NCBI GenBank assembly: GCA_009780135.1
Contig: WRAP01000016.1
Location: 1-34,648 of the forward strand
Direction of reading: 5' to 3'
From: Bacillota bacterium
GTDB lineage: Bacteria; Bacillota; Clostridia; Christensenellales; Pumilibacteraceae
DNA: 34,648 bases
Position numbers and translations under genes: made by a program. Shown one piece after another: positions 1 to 8,060 of the stretch. Under the pieces are notes generated by a model. It ran no database searches and was not told the DNA's origin. It saw only the letters and a list, made by a program, of their open reading frames with translations. How positions within the stretch are numbered: position 1 is the first letter of the stretch; the number at the start of each line of letters is the position of its first letter.

Positions 1-471
1 CAATTTAAACTCTAATCTATTATAAAAGTCATTAAATAACCACATATACCATGTCGTATCACTAAGAACCTTTTTTCTCTCTAACGAAAAATCTATCGCT
101 AAATCAGTCATGTTAAATTTTCTGCTAGAATTTATAAGCATCGTTGTTTCATCAGCTATATTAAGGATTGTATAAAATAATCCTTCTCCATTACGCAAAA
201 TTTCAATACCGCTTCTTGCATATAATTTATTAGCAGTTAATTCTTTTTTACTAATTGAATCATCTGATAGATAACGCTCTATAAATAATTTTGAATTTTC
301 AGTTCCTTTTTTACGGTCAAATTGCTCCAAGACTTCCATAACAAGTCCAATTGCCGCCAAAACTTTGCCATATTCTATTGTTATAGCACCTCTACCCTTC
401 TTTGTTAAAGACCAAGTGGTCCATATCAATTTTTCTGATATAGTCTTTTGCTTTACGGCTTTTCTTCCCAT
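1..471 (-). CDS. Unrecognised protein, 3' end beyond window
   Basis: An open frame starts with ATG at 471 (MGRKAVKQKTISEKLIWTTW...) and stays open for 157 codons to the left edge, so the C-terminus is not seen. I do not recognise the family. The start is basic (GRKAVKQK), the rest mixed and soluble-looking, with no signal peptide or clear membrane helix. A weak purine stretch (AGAAG) lies about 9 nt before the ATG. Upstream is a good sigma-A promoter at 678-706, giving a leader of about 200 nt that can fold, and candidate 0A boxes at 733-751. The gene is therefore probably real and regulated, but its job is unknown. Confidence 0.7.
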   Translation of the reverse strand, partial: MGRKAVKQKTISEKLIWTTWSLTKKGRGAITIEYGKVLAAIGLVMEVLEQFDRKKGTENSKLFIERYLSDDSISKKELTANKLYARSGIEILRNGEGLFYTILNIADETTMLINSSRKFNMTDLAIDFSLERKKVLSDTTWYMWLFNDFYNRLEFKL

Positions 472-526
472 CGTTTTTTATCTTCTATTCTTAAAAGTCT
501 TATTATAGATTTACCTTAGTAAAACC

Positions 527-608
527 TATCGTTTATAAAAATAGACTCTATTCGCTTTGAATTGAGTCTATTATATATAAATTAGTACTATTATAATGCT
601 AAACGATA
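527..608 (-). promoter_or_regulatory. Nested inverted repeats in a long 5' leader
   Basis: In the leader of the minus-strand gene starting at 471, the 9-bp arms TATCGTTTA (527-535) and TAAACGATA (600-608) enclose a second perfect 9-bp hairpin, AATAGACTC (540-548) and GAGTCTATT (564-572). Read on the minus strand, the inner hairpin runs into TTTTTATAA, so it resembles an attenuator or weak terminator between the promoter and the start codon. The role is inferred; no known riboswitch class was recognised. Confidence 0.45.
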
Positions 609-677
609 ATTTTAAAAATTAGCTTTTTTATGAATATTCTAATTTTAGATAGAATAAACCTCAAAGCTACGCATATG

Positions 678-706
678 ATAATATCGCATACAAAAACTCT
701 CGTCAA
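678..706 (-). promoter_or_regulatory. Sigma-A type promoter for the gene starting at 471
   Basis: On the minus strand, TTGACG (706-701), a 17-bp spacer and TATTAT (683-678) form a near-consensus housekeeping promoter. Transcription would start near 671, about 200 nt before the ATG at 471. Confidence 0.6.
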
Positions 707-732
707 GTTTTTTTCGATTGAAATAGATAAAT

Positions 733-751
733 TTCGACAAATTTAGACAAA
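733..751. promoter_or_regulatory. Candidate Spo0A boxes
   Basis: TTCGACAAA at 733-741 is the exact complement of the 0A box TTTGTCGAA. TTAGACAAA at 743-751 matches at 8 of 9 positions. The pair lies 27-45 bp upstream of the -35 hexamer at 701-706, a position from which Spo0A could act on that promoter. The assignment is by consensus only. Confidence 0.45.
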
Positions 752-886
752 AATAATATAACATAAAAAACAATGTATATATGTTTTAATTGTAAAAAAT
801 TATTCTGTTTATATGAGAGCTATGAAGATAGCTTTTATTTAAATTCCAAAATATTTTAGAAATTTTATAAAAACAGTTGTTTTTCA

Positions 887-926
887 GAAAATAAAAAAGA
901 CAGTAGGATTACATCGCTTCCTACTG
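887..926 (-). terminator. Terminator after the radical SAM gene
   Basis: CAGTAGGA (901-908) pairs with TCCTACTG (919-926) around a 10-nt loop. On the minus strand the hairpin is followed by TCTTTTTTATTTT. It lies about 80 nt past the stop codon at 1004 and closes the three-gene operon 3218-1004. Confidence 0.75.
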
Positions 927-1003
927 CCTATAGACAAAATATATTTTGGGGGAATCAAAAGAAATCTTTATTTATATATACTCTCAAAATATACTCTCAA
1001 ATC

Positions 1004-1825
1004 CTACTCCCATTCGTTGAGTTCTTTTTTTGAAATTCTCCATGTATTGCCTGTACTGAAATTGTTAAAATTACAATACCTACAAAACGGAATCGGTTGC
1101 TTTAAAAATTCTTTTAGGTCTTCATAGGTTAATTCTGAATTATGCAAATCAAAATAATCTTTAGATGTTACCTTATAATTTGTGCCAAAGTAGCTATTTA
1201 AATGAGCTATTTTACATACCGTTGTACATGGAAATATCTTTCCGTTTTGAATTAAACTACAATATCCACCTAGAAAACATTTTTCGTACCAATTCCAGTT
1301 TATGTTTTGACTACCTGTAGAATCCAATGGAATCTTATGAAACTCTCGCTGACCATCACAAGATAAATCACCTTTAATTCCTAAATTAAACAATTTTAGT
1401 ATCCATTTAGCGGATAACTCTATACTAGGCGAATATGGTGTTATAATTACTTTAGCACTACACTTCTTGCAAGCATCAAAAAAATGTATAGGCATTTTAT
1501 CTAGTAAAAGCCCGTTTGTAAATAGCAGTAATTGCTTTGATGGAAAATACTTTTTGCAAATATAGATAACCTCTGCAATTTGAGGATGCAATAATGGTTC
1601 TCCGCCTAATACTTTAAGTCCATCAATATTATCGCCAACAAGTCTATAAAGTGCTTTTAAGTCTTGAGCTAGCTGTTCTAAACTAATAAATTCTTTAGGA
1701 GCTATTGGTGAGAAATGTGAACACATAGCACAATTTAAATTACAATGCTCAACTGCACTTATTTCAAACCATCTCCCTTTAGGTTCTGCTCCATGCAGAC
1801 TATTTTTTAAAATCATATTTATCAT
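1004..1825 (-). CDS. Radical SAM protein, polysaccharide-locus type
   Basis: From the chosen start the protein has 273 residues. Cys28, Cys32 and Cys35 form the CxxxCxxC motif (HCNLNCAMC) that binds the 4Fe-4S cluster in radical SAM enzymes, followed by the SAM-binding GGEPLLHP. A C-terminal half with further Cys residues (CFLGGYC, FPCTTVC, FCRYC) suggests an auxiliary SPASM-like cluster. The CNLNC...CSHFSP wording is typical of radical SAM proteins in surface-polysaccharide loci, where the substrates are mostly unknown. The frame opens further upstream at 1882, but that would overlap the glycosyltransferase gene by 83 nt. ATG at 1825 (or 1816) follows a weak GAAG and overlaps by only about 26 nt, so I chose it. 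It is the last gene of an operon with the GT92-like gene, which suggests that both act on the same glycan or peptide. Confidence 0.8.
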   Translation of the reverse strand: MINMILKNSLHGAEPKGRWFEISAVEHCNLNCAMCSHFSPIAPKEFISLEQLAQDLKALYRLVGDNIDGLKVLGGEPLLHPQIAEVIYICKKYFPSKQLLLFTNGLLLDKMPIHFFDACKKCSAKVIITPYSPSIELSAKWILKLFNLGIKGDLSCDGQREFHKIPLDSTGSQNINWNWYEKCFLGGYCSLIQNGKIFPCTTVCKIAHLNSYFGTNYKVTSKDYFDLHNSELTYEDLKEFLKQPIPFCRYCNFNNFSTGNTWRISKKELNEWE

Positions 1826-2804
1826 ATAATAATTCTTCAGAACTATTACCATGCACTTGAACTTGCTTAGAAAAAGTAACATTATAGTGCTTTATTAAAT
1901 CGGGATTAACTTCAAAAAAATGACTGTATCTTCTACACCATAAATGGTCGGCACAGCCACGACGCATTTTTTCCATCCATTCTTCTAGACTTTTTGTAAA
2001 ATAATGTTTTATCCACGCAGTTTTATAAATATGATTATAACTATCAGGCACTTCAATCTCCTTATGTAAAACATTTACTGTTTTGCCTTGAAAAAGCTCT
2101 GCACTATGTATACTCCATTGCTTTAAACGCTTAGGCCTAAACATAATTTTCCCTTGTCCATAATCCTTGCAATCAAAAGTGTTCTTAAAGCGCTTAACAA
2201 CTGGCTTATTTTCATAATGCAGTTGTCCGTCTGCACCTATGCTTTCCCAACTGAAATATACTTGCGAAGCATAAGAAAAATCTTCAAGAAATTCCGCCAT
2301 AGGTTTTTCTACAATAAAAAACTCGTCTAAGTCGATAGACAACAACCACTTAATATCGCTCTTATGCTTTTCTACACAGTCATTTAATGCTTCAAATTGT
2401 TGAAAAAGCATAGCCTCGTGCCACGGAATAACTTTTATCTTAGAAAAATCTTCTAAAGACAAAGCACTTTGTAAAAACTTTTCTAACTTACCTTTGTCAC
2501 TTACATCATTATTGTCATAAATATAAATAAATTCAATACCTATCCGCAAGTGATGCTCTATCCACTCCTTAAAATATTTTTCTTCTTGGCGAGCTATACA
2601 CTGGACAGCTATATTATATTTATGCGATATAGCATTATCTTTAGCAAGCCACCAATCTTCAGGATTGAGAGCTTTGTACTTACTAAGCTCTACAGTATCA
2701 ATCTGTTCAAAGCTACCGTTATTTAACACAAATACTTTTTTATTCGTGCTTTCATTAGAGTTGTTTATTTGCGATATTGTTTTTTCTTTCGCCACTTTTT
2801 CCAT
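1800..2804 (-). CDS. GT92/DUF23-like glycosyltransferase
   Basis: A 334-residue protein with the layout of the Glyco_tranf_2_4 / GT92 group. After a divergent N-terminus of about 60 residues comes IAVQCIARQEEKYFKEWIEHH, the usual opening of this family ('new emotions': N-terminal beta strand, then an acidic helix ending WIEHH). YDNND follows at 96-100, and SIDLDEF around 156-162 holds the metal-binding DxD motif. No signal peptide or membrane helix is seen, so it is probably cytoplasmic, using a sugar nucleotide donor; donor and acceptor cannot be told from sequence. It lies 6 nt after the holin-like gene and overlaps the radical SAM gene, so the three are almost certainly co-transcribed. Confidence 0.8.
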   Translation of the reverse strand: MEKVAKEKTISQINNSNESTNKKVFVLNNGSFEQIDTVELSKYKALNPEDWWLAKDNAISHKYNIAVQCIARQEEKYFKEWIEHHLRIGIEFIYIYDNNDVSDKGKLEKFLQSALSLEDFSKIKVIPWHEAMLFQQFEALNDCVEKHKSDIKWLLSIDLDEFFIVEKPMAEFLEDFSYASQVYFSWESIGADGQLHYENKPVVKRFKNTFDCKDYGQGKIMFRPKRLKQWSIHSAELFQGKTVNVLHKEIEVPDSYNHIYKTAWIKHYFTKSLEEWMEKMRRGCADHLWCRRYSHFFEVNPDLIKHYNVTFSKQVQVHGNSSEELLYDKYDFKK

Positions 2805-2810
2805 AATACT

Positions 2811-3218
2811 CTATTTCACTCCTAGTATAATTTTTTGCTGTAAATATTGCTTATTATCTACACAAGTGTAATTTACATCTTTCTCTCGGCTATTAACTTC
2901 TTTACTTAAACAAAGCAATTCTTCAACTTTATTACTAACCAACTCTTGGTCAAAGGCTATTTTTTGCCCAAGAGCAAATCGATTGGCTTTAGTCATTACA
3001 AATTCTTTTTTTTCATTTCCGCTATAATGCGTAAAGCCTTCTGCCTCTTTAATAAAAGCCACTACAGCATCACAGAGTTTTATTGCTTCTAAGGCACGCT
3101 TTTTGTCTTTAACGGACTTTACAAACTTTCCTATAAAAGTAACAGCCGTAATCAAAAGACCTAGTAATGTACATGCGATAGATATTATCGCTATTATATG
3201 CTCCATAATAAATTCCAT
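2811..3218 (-). CDS. Small membrane protein resembling LLH-type phage holins
   Basis: A 135-residue protein. One long hydrophobic helix (residues about 6-33) is followed by a charged, soluble region. The pattern of an N-terminal helix, then a basic stretch (VKSVKDKKRA), then AVVAFIKEAEGFTHYSGNEKKEFVMTKAN resembles small phage proteins grouped with LLH-family holins (superfamily 6), which share an EAEG...G.EKK core. The start is secure: AAAGGAGG lies 7 nt before ATG 3218. No lysin or other phage gene is nearby. Instead it opens an operon with a glycosyltransferase and a radical SAM enzyme, so a membrane anchor or export role is also possible. The family call is by eye and tentative. Confidence 0.65.
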   Translation of the reverse strand: MEFIMEHIIAIISIACTLLGLLITAVTFIGKFVKSVKDKKRALEAIKLCDAVVAFIKEAEGFTHYSGNEKKEFVMTKANRFALGQKIAFDQELVSNKVEELLCLSKEVNSREKDVNYTCVDNKQYLQQKIILGVK

Positions 3219-3306
3219 AAACTTTCCTCCTTTTAGTATGGTTTTGGGTTTTGCAATATAAAATACGCTATTGTTTTAAAAAGATTTAATTTATGCTGTA
3301 ATTTAC

Positions 3307-3336
3307 AATATACTTAAATACTTTAAAAAACGACAA
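3307..3336 (-). promoter_or_regulatory. Candidate promoter of the holin-like/GT92/radical SAM operon
   Basis: Minus strand: TTGTCG (3336-3331), an 18-bp spacer and TATATT (3312-3307), about 90 nt before the start at 3218. The -35 hexamer lies inside TTTGTCGTT, a 7-of-9 match to the 0A box. The rest of 3219-3372 is AT-rich and holds no gene that I can see. Confidence 0.35.
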
Positions 3337-3360
3337 ATTCCGCAAGAATATAAAAAGTAT

Positions 3361-3410
3361 ATCATAAAAAATACGGTGCAAAAGTACCGTATTTTTGGAC
3401 TTTTGCACCG
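3361..3410 (-). terminator. Strong terminator after the Mpg-type glycosylase gene
   Basis: Perfect 12-bp stem: CGGTGCAAAAGT (3374-3385) with ACTTTTGCACCG (3399-3410), and a 13-nt loop. On the minus strand it is followed by TATTTTTTATG. It separates the glycosylase gene (stop at 3450) from the operon starting at 3218. Confidence 0.85.
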
Positions 3411-3449
3411 CATAAAACTTTTATTATTAAAATTCAAACTCTATAAAAA

Positions 3450-3959
3450 CTATAATGAAAATCGCCAAAGTTTTTCTTGGTCGGTTGACAATGCATAACC
3501 TATGCCAACACGCTTTTGGCGGTTTATTTCTTGAGGCTTAAAGCCATCGTCCTCTAACCAAATTTCGTCACCGTTTGTTAAGTCTTTATAATTTAACTCT
3601 CTAGTTATTTCTAGCTTTTTACTAACTCTACCGGGACCTATAATATTATCAACTCCCGTAATTAAAACGGCTTCGGCTTTTTCGTTTGTTCCGCTTACAA
3701 TATTAAGAAGCTCGAAAATTCCGTAGCATAAATAAACATACAAAATACCGCCGTTTTCAAACATCGGAGCATTTCTGTTTGTTTTTTTCTTATAAGCGTG
3801 GCTAGCCGAATCGTCGCTACCACCATAGCTTTCAGTTGAAGTAATTCTAAAACGGTTTATCTCGCCGTTTTTCATTTTGCGAACAATTATTTTGCCTAGT
3901 AAATTGATTGCAAGCTCCTCGACAGGAATCATAAAAAAACTTTTATCTTTTATTCTCAC
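3450..3959 (-). CDS. mpg: DNA-3-methyladenine glycosylase, AAG/MPG family
   Basis: This base-excision repair enzyme removes alkylated purines (3-methyladenine, hypoxanthine and others). The 169 residues carry the family core in order: FF.......LA..LLGK at 8-22, then TESYGG with the catalytic Glu at 43, DDSASHAYKKKTNRNAPMF, GGILYVYLCYGIFELLNIV, and IGPGR near the C-terminus. Usual family members have about 190-210 residues, so this is a short version, but no core motif is missing. The start is GTG at 3959. No ribosome binding site is visible before it, and a later ATG at 3932 would cut into the conserved N-terminal helix, so GTG is preferred. A second, unrelated alkylation glycosylase (Tag) lies at 19644. 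Confidence 0.92.
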   Translation of the reverse strand: MRIKDKSFFMIPVEELAINLLGKIIVRKMKNGEINRFRITSTESYGGSDDSASHAYKKKTNRNAPMFENGGILYVYLCYGIFELLNIVSGTNEKAEAVLITGVDNIIGPGRVSKKLEITRELNYKDLTNGDEIWLEDDGFKPQEINRQKRVGIGYALSTDQEKLWRFSL

Positions 3960-4002
3960 AAATAAATTTTAACATAAAAATCTCACTACTGTCTAATGTG
4001 AA

Positions 4003-5334
4003 TTATTTAACCTTTATACATTTTACAGACGGACCATCGAGCAAATTGCCGTCTGTGTCGTACCGAGAACCATGACACGGACATTCGTATACATTTTCGA
4101 TATAATTAAATCTTAGTCCGCAACCAATATGTCCACAGCGTTTTTTACATTGAAATAATCCTTTAACTAACGCACCTGTCGCAATTAAAGCATGAGGTAA
4201 AAAACTGCCAAAATTCTTTGAGCAATACGGACGATATGTGCTATAAACTTCCCAAAATTCGTCCTCTTTATTTGCGATTGCGTTAGCGACAATCCGCCCG
4301 CAAATCATAGCGTTTAGCACTCCCCACTCGTTAAAACCGGTTATCACAAACGCATTAGAGTGCTTTTCTGATAAACTGCCCGCAAACGGAACTTTATCGT
4401 AGGTAACCGAATCCATAGCCGACCAAGCATATTCAATATCGCTTTCGCTTACACCAAAAAACTCCCTTGCTTTTTGCTTTAGTTTATCGTAGTAATTTAC
4501 ATCTTTTTTGTGTCTGCCAGCTCGATGGTCAAAACCGCCTAAAATTAGATACTCGCCGTAAGAACGCATATATAAAGACTCATCGCCGGAACCTGTGTAA
4601 GTGCCGTCTAGCGGAGGATGCTTAAATGCAATTACATACGACTTTGCTTGATACATCTTAAAGTAGTATAATTCGCTTAAAACAGGCGGAAAACGGGTAG
4701 CCATTACAATCTTATTGGCTTTTATTGAGTAACCGTTGTGTGTTTTTAATAAGCCCTCGTCTAAAATAAAATCGACTATTCGGGTTTGCTCGTAAATATC
4801 AAAATCTTTCGGAAGCCCGCTTAAAAATTTAAGCAAATTAAATTGAGCTTGATTTTCCATTTTTATAACAGCACCAAACTTACTGTCTAAAAACTGAACA
4901 TCACTGTCCATTTTTTTCAAGCTAGCAAACTCCTCTTTTAGCTTTTTAATACTCTTCTCGTTTGACGCATAAAGATAAGCGGGTTTATATTCAAAATCGC
5001 ACTCAATATTATTTTCGTCTATTATTTGCTTATATAGCTTTAACGCTTCTTTATGAGCCTTAATATAATCACCGGCAAAGCTGTTCTTTTTAGCAAGCGT
5101 TGTGTACATCGGACTTTGCAACGCTGTTAAAACAGCAGTCGATTTAGCCGTTGTTGCACCAGCTATTCGTCTACTTTCAAAAACAGTTGCTTTTATACCC
5201 ATTGTGCTAAGGTGATACGCACACAGCAATCCAGCCACTCCCCCGCCGACAATAGCAACATCTACCTCTATATCTTTTTCTAGTGTTGGATACGCTCTAA
5301 ATCCAACAAACTCTTTCTCAAAAATACTCTCCAT
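4003..5334 (-). CDS. FAD-dependent oxidoreductase with C-terminal Rieske domain
   Basis: A 443-residue fusion of the type seen in Bacillus YhfW. Residues about 24-360 form a DAO-type FAD-binding oxidoreductase: VAIVGGGVAGLL has the dinucleotide-binding GxGxxG at 30-35, and FVITGFNEWG is the second FAD-contact region. The C-terminus is a Rieske 2Fe-2S domain with Cys400-x-His402 and Cys418-x-x-His421 as cluster ligands. Cys405 and Cys420 match the extra cysteine pair that often forms a disulphide. Electrons probably pass between flavin and cluster; the substrate is unknown. It has no membrane segment or signal peptide. No clear Shine-Dalgarno precedes ATG 5334. The glycosylase gene follows 43 nt downstream and may be co-transcribed. 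Confidence 0.9.
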   Translation of the reverse strand: MESIFEKEFVGFRAYPTLEKDIEVDVAIVGGGVAGLLCAYHLSTMGIKATVFESRRIAGATTAKSTAVLTALQSPMYTTLAKKNSFAGDYIKAHKEALKLYKQIIDENNIECDFEYKPAYLYASNEKSIKKLKEEFASLKKMDSDVQFLDSKFGAVIKMENQAQFNLLKFLSGLPKDFDIYEQTRIVDFILDEGLLKTHNGYSIKANKIVMATRFPPVLSELYYFKMYQAKSYVIAFKHPPLDGTYTGSGDESLYMRSYGEYLILGGFDHRAGRHKKDVNYYDKLKQKAREFFGVSESDIEYAWSAMDSVTYDKVPFAGSLSEKHSNAFVITGFNEWGVLNAMICGRIVANAIANKEDEFWEVYSTYRPYCSKNFGSFLPHALIATGALVKGLFQCKKRCGHIGCGLRFNYIENVYECPCHGSRYDTDGNLLDGPSVKCIKVK

Positions 5335-5398
5335 AAAAAGAGTTTTGCCATTTTAAGATTTTTTAATATGGCTATATTGGAATATCATGATGTTTTGA

Positions 5399-5695
5399 TT
5401 ATATTTTGCTAGTAGAATCCGACAAAATTCTTATATAAGAGCTAAACAAATCGTCAAAAGCATCAGACTGAAAGGCATAATGACACATCATGAGTTTAAC
5501 TTCAGATTCAATTTCAAAAATCTCCATATCCACATGCCCTTCTATATTAAAAGCTATTCGACCTAAACAGCTTATCGCTTCATGATCAATGTAACCACCA
5601 AATTCATTTGTGAAAATTTTCACAGTCTTTATACCTTTTTCTTCAAGATATTGTTTTTTCTCGTTTCCCCAATTTACAAATTTTGTTATAATCAT
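5399..5695 (-). CDS. Hypothetical 98-residue protein
   Basis: Unrecognised. A small soluble-looking acidic protein (MIITKFVNWGNEKKQYLEEK...) without signal peptide, membrane helix or metal motif. The start is well supported: AAGGA lies 7-8 nt before ATG 5695, and an extended -10 element (TGATATAAT on the minus strand, core at 5735-5730) lies about 35 nt further up. That makes expression likely. It sits alone between the FAD/Rieske gene and the divergent patatin gene. Its size and acidity would suit an immunity or antitoxin-like protein, but no partner is visible and this is only a guess. Confidence 0.65.
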   Translation of the reverse strand: MIITKFVNWGNEKKQYLEEKGIKTVKIFTNEFGGYIDHEAISCLGRIAFNIEGHVDMEIFEIESEVKLMMCHYAFQSDAFDDLFSSYIRILSDSTSKI

Positions 5696-5787
5696 AATTT
5701 TTCCTTATTATCTAACGACATTATGAGTCATTATATCATATTTGGTTAAAGCATCATAATAAAATTTGCACGACATAAATATAGGTT

Positions 5788-6741
5788 ATGAGTTTTTGTG
5801 ATATTGCCTTTATGGGTGGCGGAGTTAGGGGGATTGCGTTTGCGGGTGCGATTAGCGCTTTAGAAAATGCGGGATTTGTGCCTAGAAAAGTTGTCGGCAC
5901 TTCAGCGGGTGCTATTGTAGCGACGCTTGTTGCTGTTGGATTTTCTAGCGAGGAAATGAAAAAAGAAATGGAAAATCTTGACTATCTAAAATTCAAAAGT
6001 AAGGACCACGCTACAAGGGGCTTACTTAGCGAATATTTGCATTTGCGAAAGGATTTTGGGATATATAGTGCTGATTTTTTTGAGGATTGGATGAGTAGTT
6101 TACTCAAAAAGAAAGGTATCATCACATTCGGCGATTTAGAAAAAAGTAATAAAAAACGGACACTGCAAGTTACAGCATCCGATATAGGTAATAAAAGACT
6201 GCTTGTACTACCTCAGGATTTAAGACTGTTTGGACTAAATCCGCTAAATTTTAGTATTGCAAAGGCGGTTAGAATGAGTATGAGCATTCCGATTTTTTAT
6301 GAGCCATTTAAGCTACAAGATGCCTTTAGTAAAGAACATCTTATTGTAGACGGCGGACTGTTTTGTAATTATCCGATATGGTTACTGGATAACGGTTGTA
6401 AAAAGCCTGGTGTCCCTGTATTCGGTATGAGATTTGTTGAATGTAGCAACAGCAATAAAAGTATAAATCAGCATTCTTTTACAAAATTTACCGATTATAT
6501 AAAATTTCTTTTAAGTAGTATTTTAGATTCTACAGAACACGGATATGCCCGTACTGTGCGTGGCGACATAGAGCGTACAATAAATATTTCTGTGTGTGTT
6601 AAAGGCAAAAATATCAGTGCTACAGACTTTAATTTAGATAAAACAACCGCCAACGCTTTATTTAATAACGGACTATCAGCAGGAAATGATTTTTTGAAAA
6701 CTTGGGATTTTGATAAATGGCTAGCAATTAGAGAAAAATAA
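5788..6741 (+). CDS. Patatin-like phospholipase
   Basis: A lipid acyl hydrolase with the patatin Ser-Asp dyad. The 317 residues carry the oxyanion-hole loop GGGVRG (10-15), the nucleophile elbow GTSAG (Ser39) and the DGG motif with catalytic Asp188. The fold covers about residues 5-215; the C-terminal 100 residues are family-specific. No signal peptide is seen, so it acts in the cytosol or at the inner membrane face. The region before ATG 5788 has no clear Shine-Dalgarno (only ATAGGTT directly before it). It is the only plus-strand gene in the left 8.6 kb and has no obvious operon partner. The substrate (phospholipid or storage lipid) cannot be predicted. Confidence 0.9.
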   Translation: MSFCDIAFMGGGVRGIAFAGAISALENAGFVPRKVVGTSAGAIVATLVAVGFSSEEMKKEMENLDYLKFKSKDHATRGLLSEYLHLRKDFGIYSADFFEDWMSSLLKKKGIITFGDLEKSNKKRTLQVTASDIGNKRLLVLPQDLRLFGLNPLNFSIAKAVRMSMSIPIFYEPFKLQDAFSKEHLIVDGGLFCNYPIWLLDNGCKKPGVPVFGMRFVECSNSNKSINQHSFTKFTDYIKFLLSSILDSTEHGYARTVRGDIERTINISVCVKGKNISATDFNLDKTTANALFNNGLSAGNDFLKTWDFDKWLAIREK

Positions 6742-6773
6742 ATTATAAGTATTTCTCTTAACTCTTTATTGTT

Positions 6774-8009
6774 TTACAATTGTGATAGCCAATTAGCACA
6801 AGTAGCAGCCGTAGAAAAAGCAATTTGCAAGTTAAAACCGCCAGACAAAGCATCTATATCTAAAATTTCGCCTATAAAAAATAAATTTTTAATTAACTTA
6901 CTTTGCATATTGCTAGAGTTTATATCAACAACATCAATTCCACCACGAGTAATTGTAGCAGTTTCTATGCTATCAAAATCTTTTATTTTAACATGTGCAT
7001 CTTTTATAGTTGAAAAAAATTTTTGTTTTTCGGCAAATGTAAAATTCGCACAACTTTTTGTTTTGGATATACCACTAATCTCGACAAGCCAATTAGCAAC
7101 TGCTTGAGGAACAAACTTTCTAAAAACATAAAATATCTTATCTTTTGGATTCTCTTTTATTAAAGTTGATAATTTTTCTTCTATTTCATTTTTTGTGTAA
7201 TGCGGAACAAAATCAATTTGTAAAAAGTAACTACTTATATTTTTCTGCTTAAAATTTGAGGTTGTTCTAAAAATAACGGGACCCGATATTCCGTTTTTAG
7301 TAAACATCATCTCCCCCGTTTCTTTTTTTGTAATGTGGTTAAAGTTACCATCAACAACTGCTATTCCGCAGGTTATTGTAGAACCATGAACTCTAGTTGG
7401 ATTTTGTAGTTGCAATCCACAAAGTGCAGGACGAGTTGGTATAACTCTATGACCAAATTTGCTAGCAAATATGTAACCATCACCCGTTGAACCGGTTATC
7501 GGATATGACATACCGCCAGTTGCCATTATAACAACATCAAACTGATGTATTGATTTTTTATGAGTTTTTAAACACAATACAGTTAAAGCAAAATTCTTAT
7601 CTATCTTTTCAATATTTATAATCGAACTCTCAAATCTAAATTCTGCACCTTTTTCTAGTGCAGCCTTTTGCAAAGCATCTCTAACATCTGTGGCTCTCCC
7701 TATCTTTGGAAAGACACGGCTATTATTTTCAACTTGCGTTTCAATACCAATTTTATTAAAAAAATCAACTGCATCTTTTGGGACAAACTCTTGTAAAGCA
7801 CTCAAAAAAAACTCTGAATTCTGTTTTACACTTTCTAAAAATTCATCAACTTCAACAAGGTTTGTTAAGTTACATCTACCTCCACCTGTTAAAAGTAGTT
7901 TTTTACCGGCTGTTGAGTTTTTATCAAACAAAACAACTTCGTGTTTTTTATTTAATAGCGAGGCACACATAAGTCCCGCCGCTCCAGCACCTATAATTCC
8001 TATTTTCAT
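6774..8009 (-). CDS. HI0933/YhiN-family flavoprotein
   Basis: A 411-residue NAD(P)/FAD-dependent oxidoreductase of the HI0933 family, which includes BaiN. The N-terminus has the FAD-binding GIIGAGAAGLMCAS (GxGxxG at 7-12), followed by the family signature TGGGRCNLTN at 41-50. IMATGGMSYPITGSTGDGY and the C-terminal GGIDVVDINS and IDALSGGFNLQIAFSTA are also typical. Family functions are poorly settled; bile-acid precursor reduction was reported for one member. It lies 51 nt downstream of the 8061-8486 gene on the same strand and could be transcribed with it. It converges on the patatin gene with a gap of only 32 nt and no strong terminator between. Confidence 0.9.
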   Translation of the reverse strand: MKIGIIGAGAAGLMCASLLNKKHEVVLFDKNSTAGKKLLLTGGGRCNLTNLVEVDEFLESVKQNSEFFLSALQEFVPKDAVDFFNKIGIETQVENNSRVFPKIGRATDVRDALQKAALEKGAEFRFESSIINIEKIDKNFALTVLCLKTHKKSIHQFDVVIMATGGMSYPITGSTGDGYIFASKFGHRVIPTRPALCGLQLQNPTRVHGSTITCGIAVVDGNFNHITKKETGEMMFTKNGISGPVIFRTTSNFKQKNISSYFLQIDFVPHYTKNEIEEKLSTLIKENPKDKIFYVFRKFVPQAVANWLVEISGISKTKSCANFTFAEKQKFFSTIKDAHVKIKDFDSIETATITRGGIDVVDINSSNMQSKLIKNLFFIGEILDIDALSGGFNLQIAFSTAATCANWLSQL

Positions 8010-8060
8010 AAGTTCTTTGGGGATTATTAGTTTTTAATGAAAAACCCAACGAACAGTTTA

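Noticed and set aside
1826-1882. Longer start for the radical SAM protein (ATG at 1882)
   Set aside because: Would add 19 hydrophobic residues unlike the family and overlap the glycosyltransferase gene by 83 nt, with no ribosome binding site.
6720-6780. Possible terminator between the patatin and HI0933 genes
   Set aside because: Only an imperfect GAGAAA/TTTCTC pairing with AT-rich loop; too weak to report.
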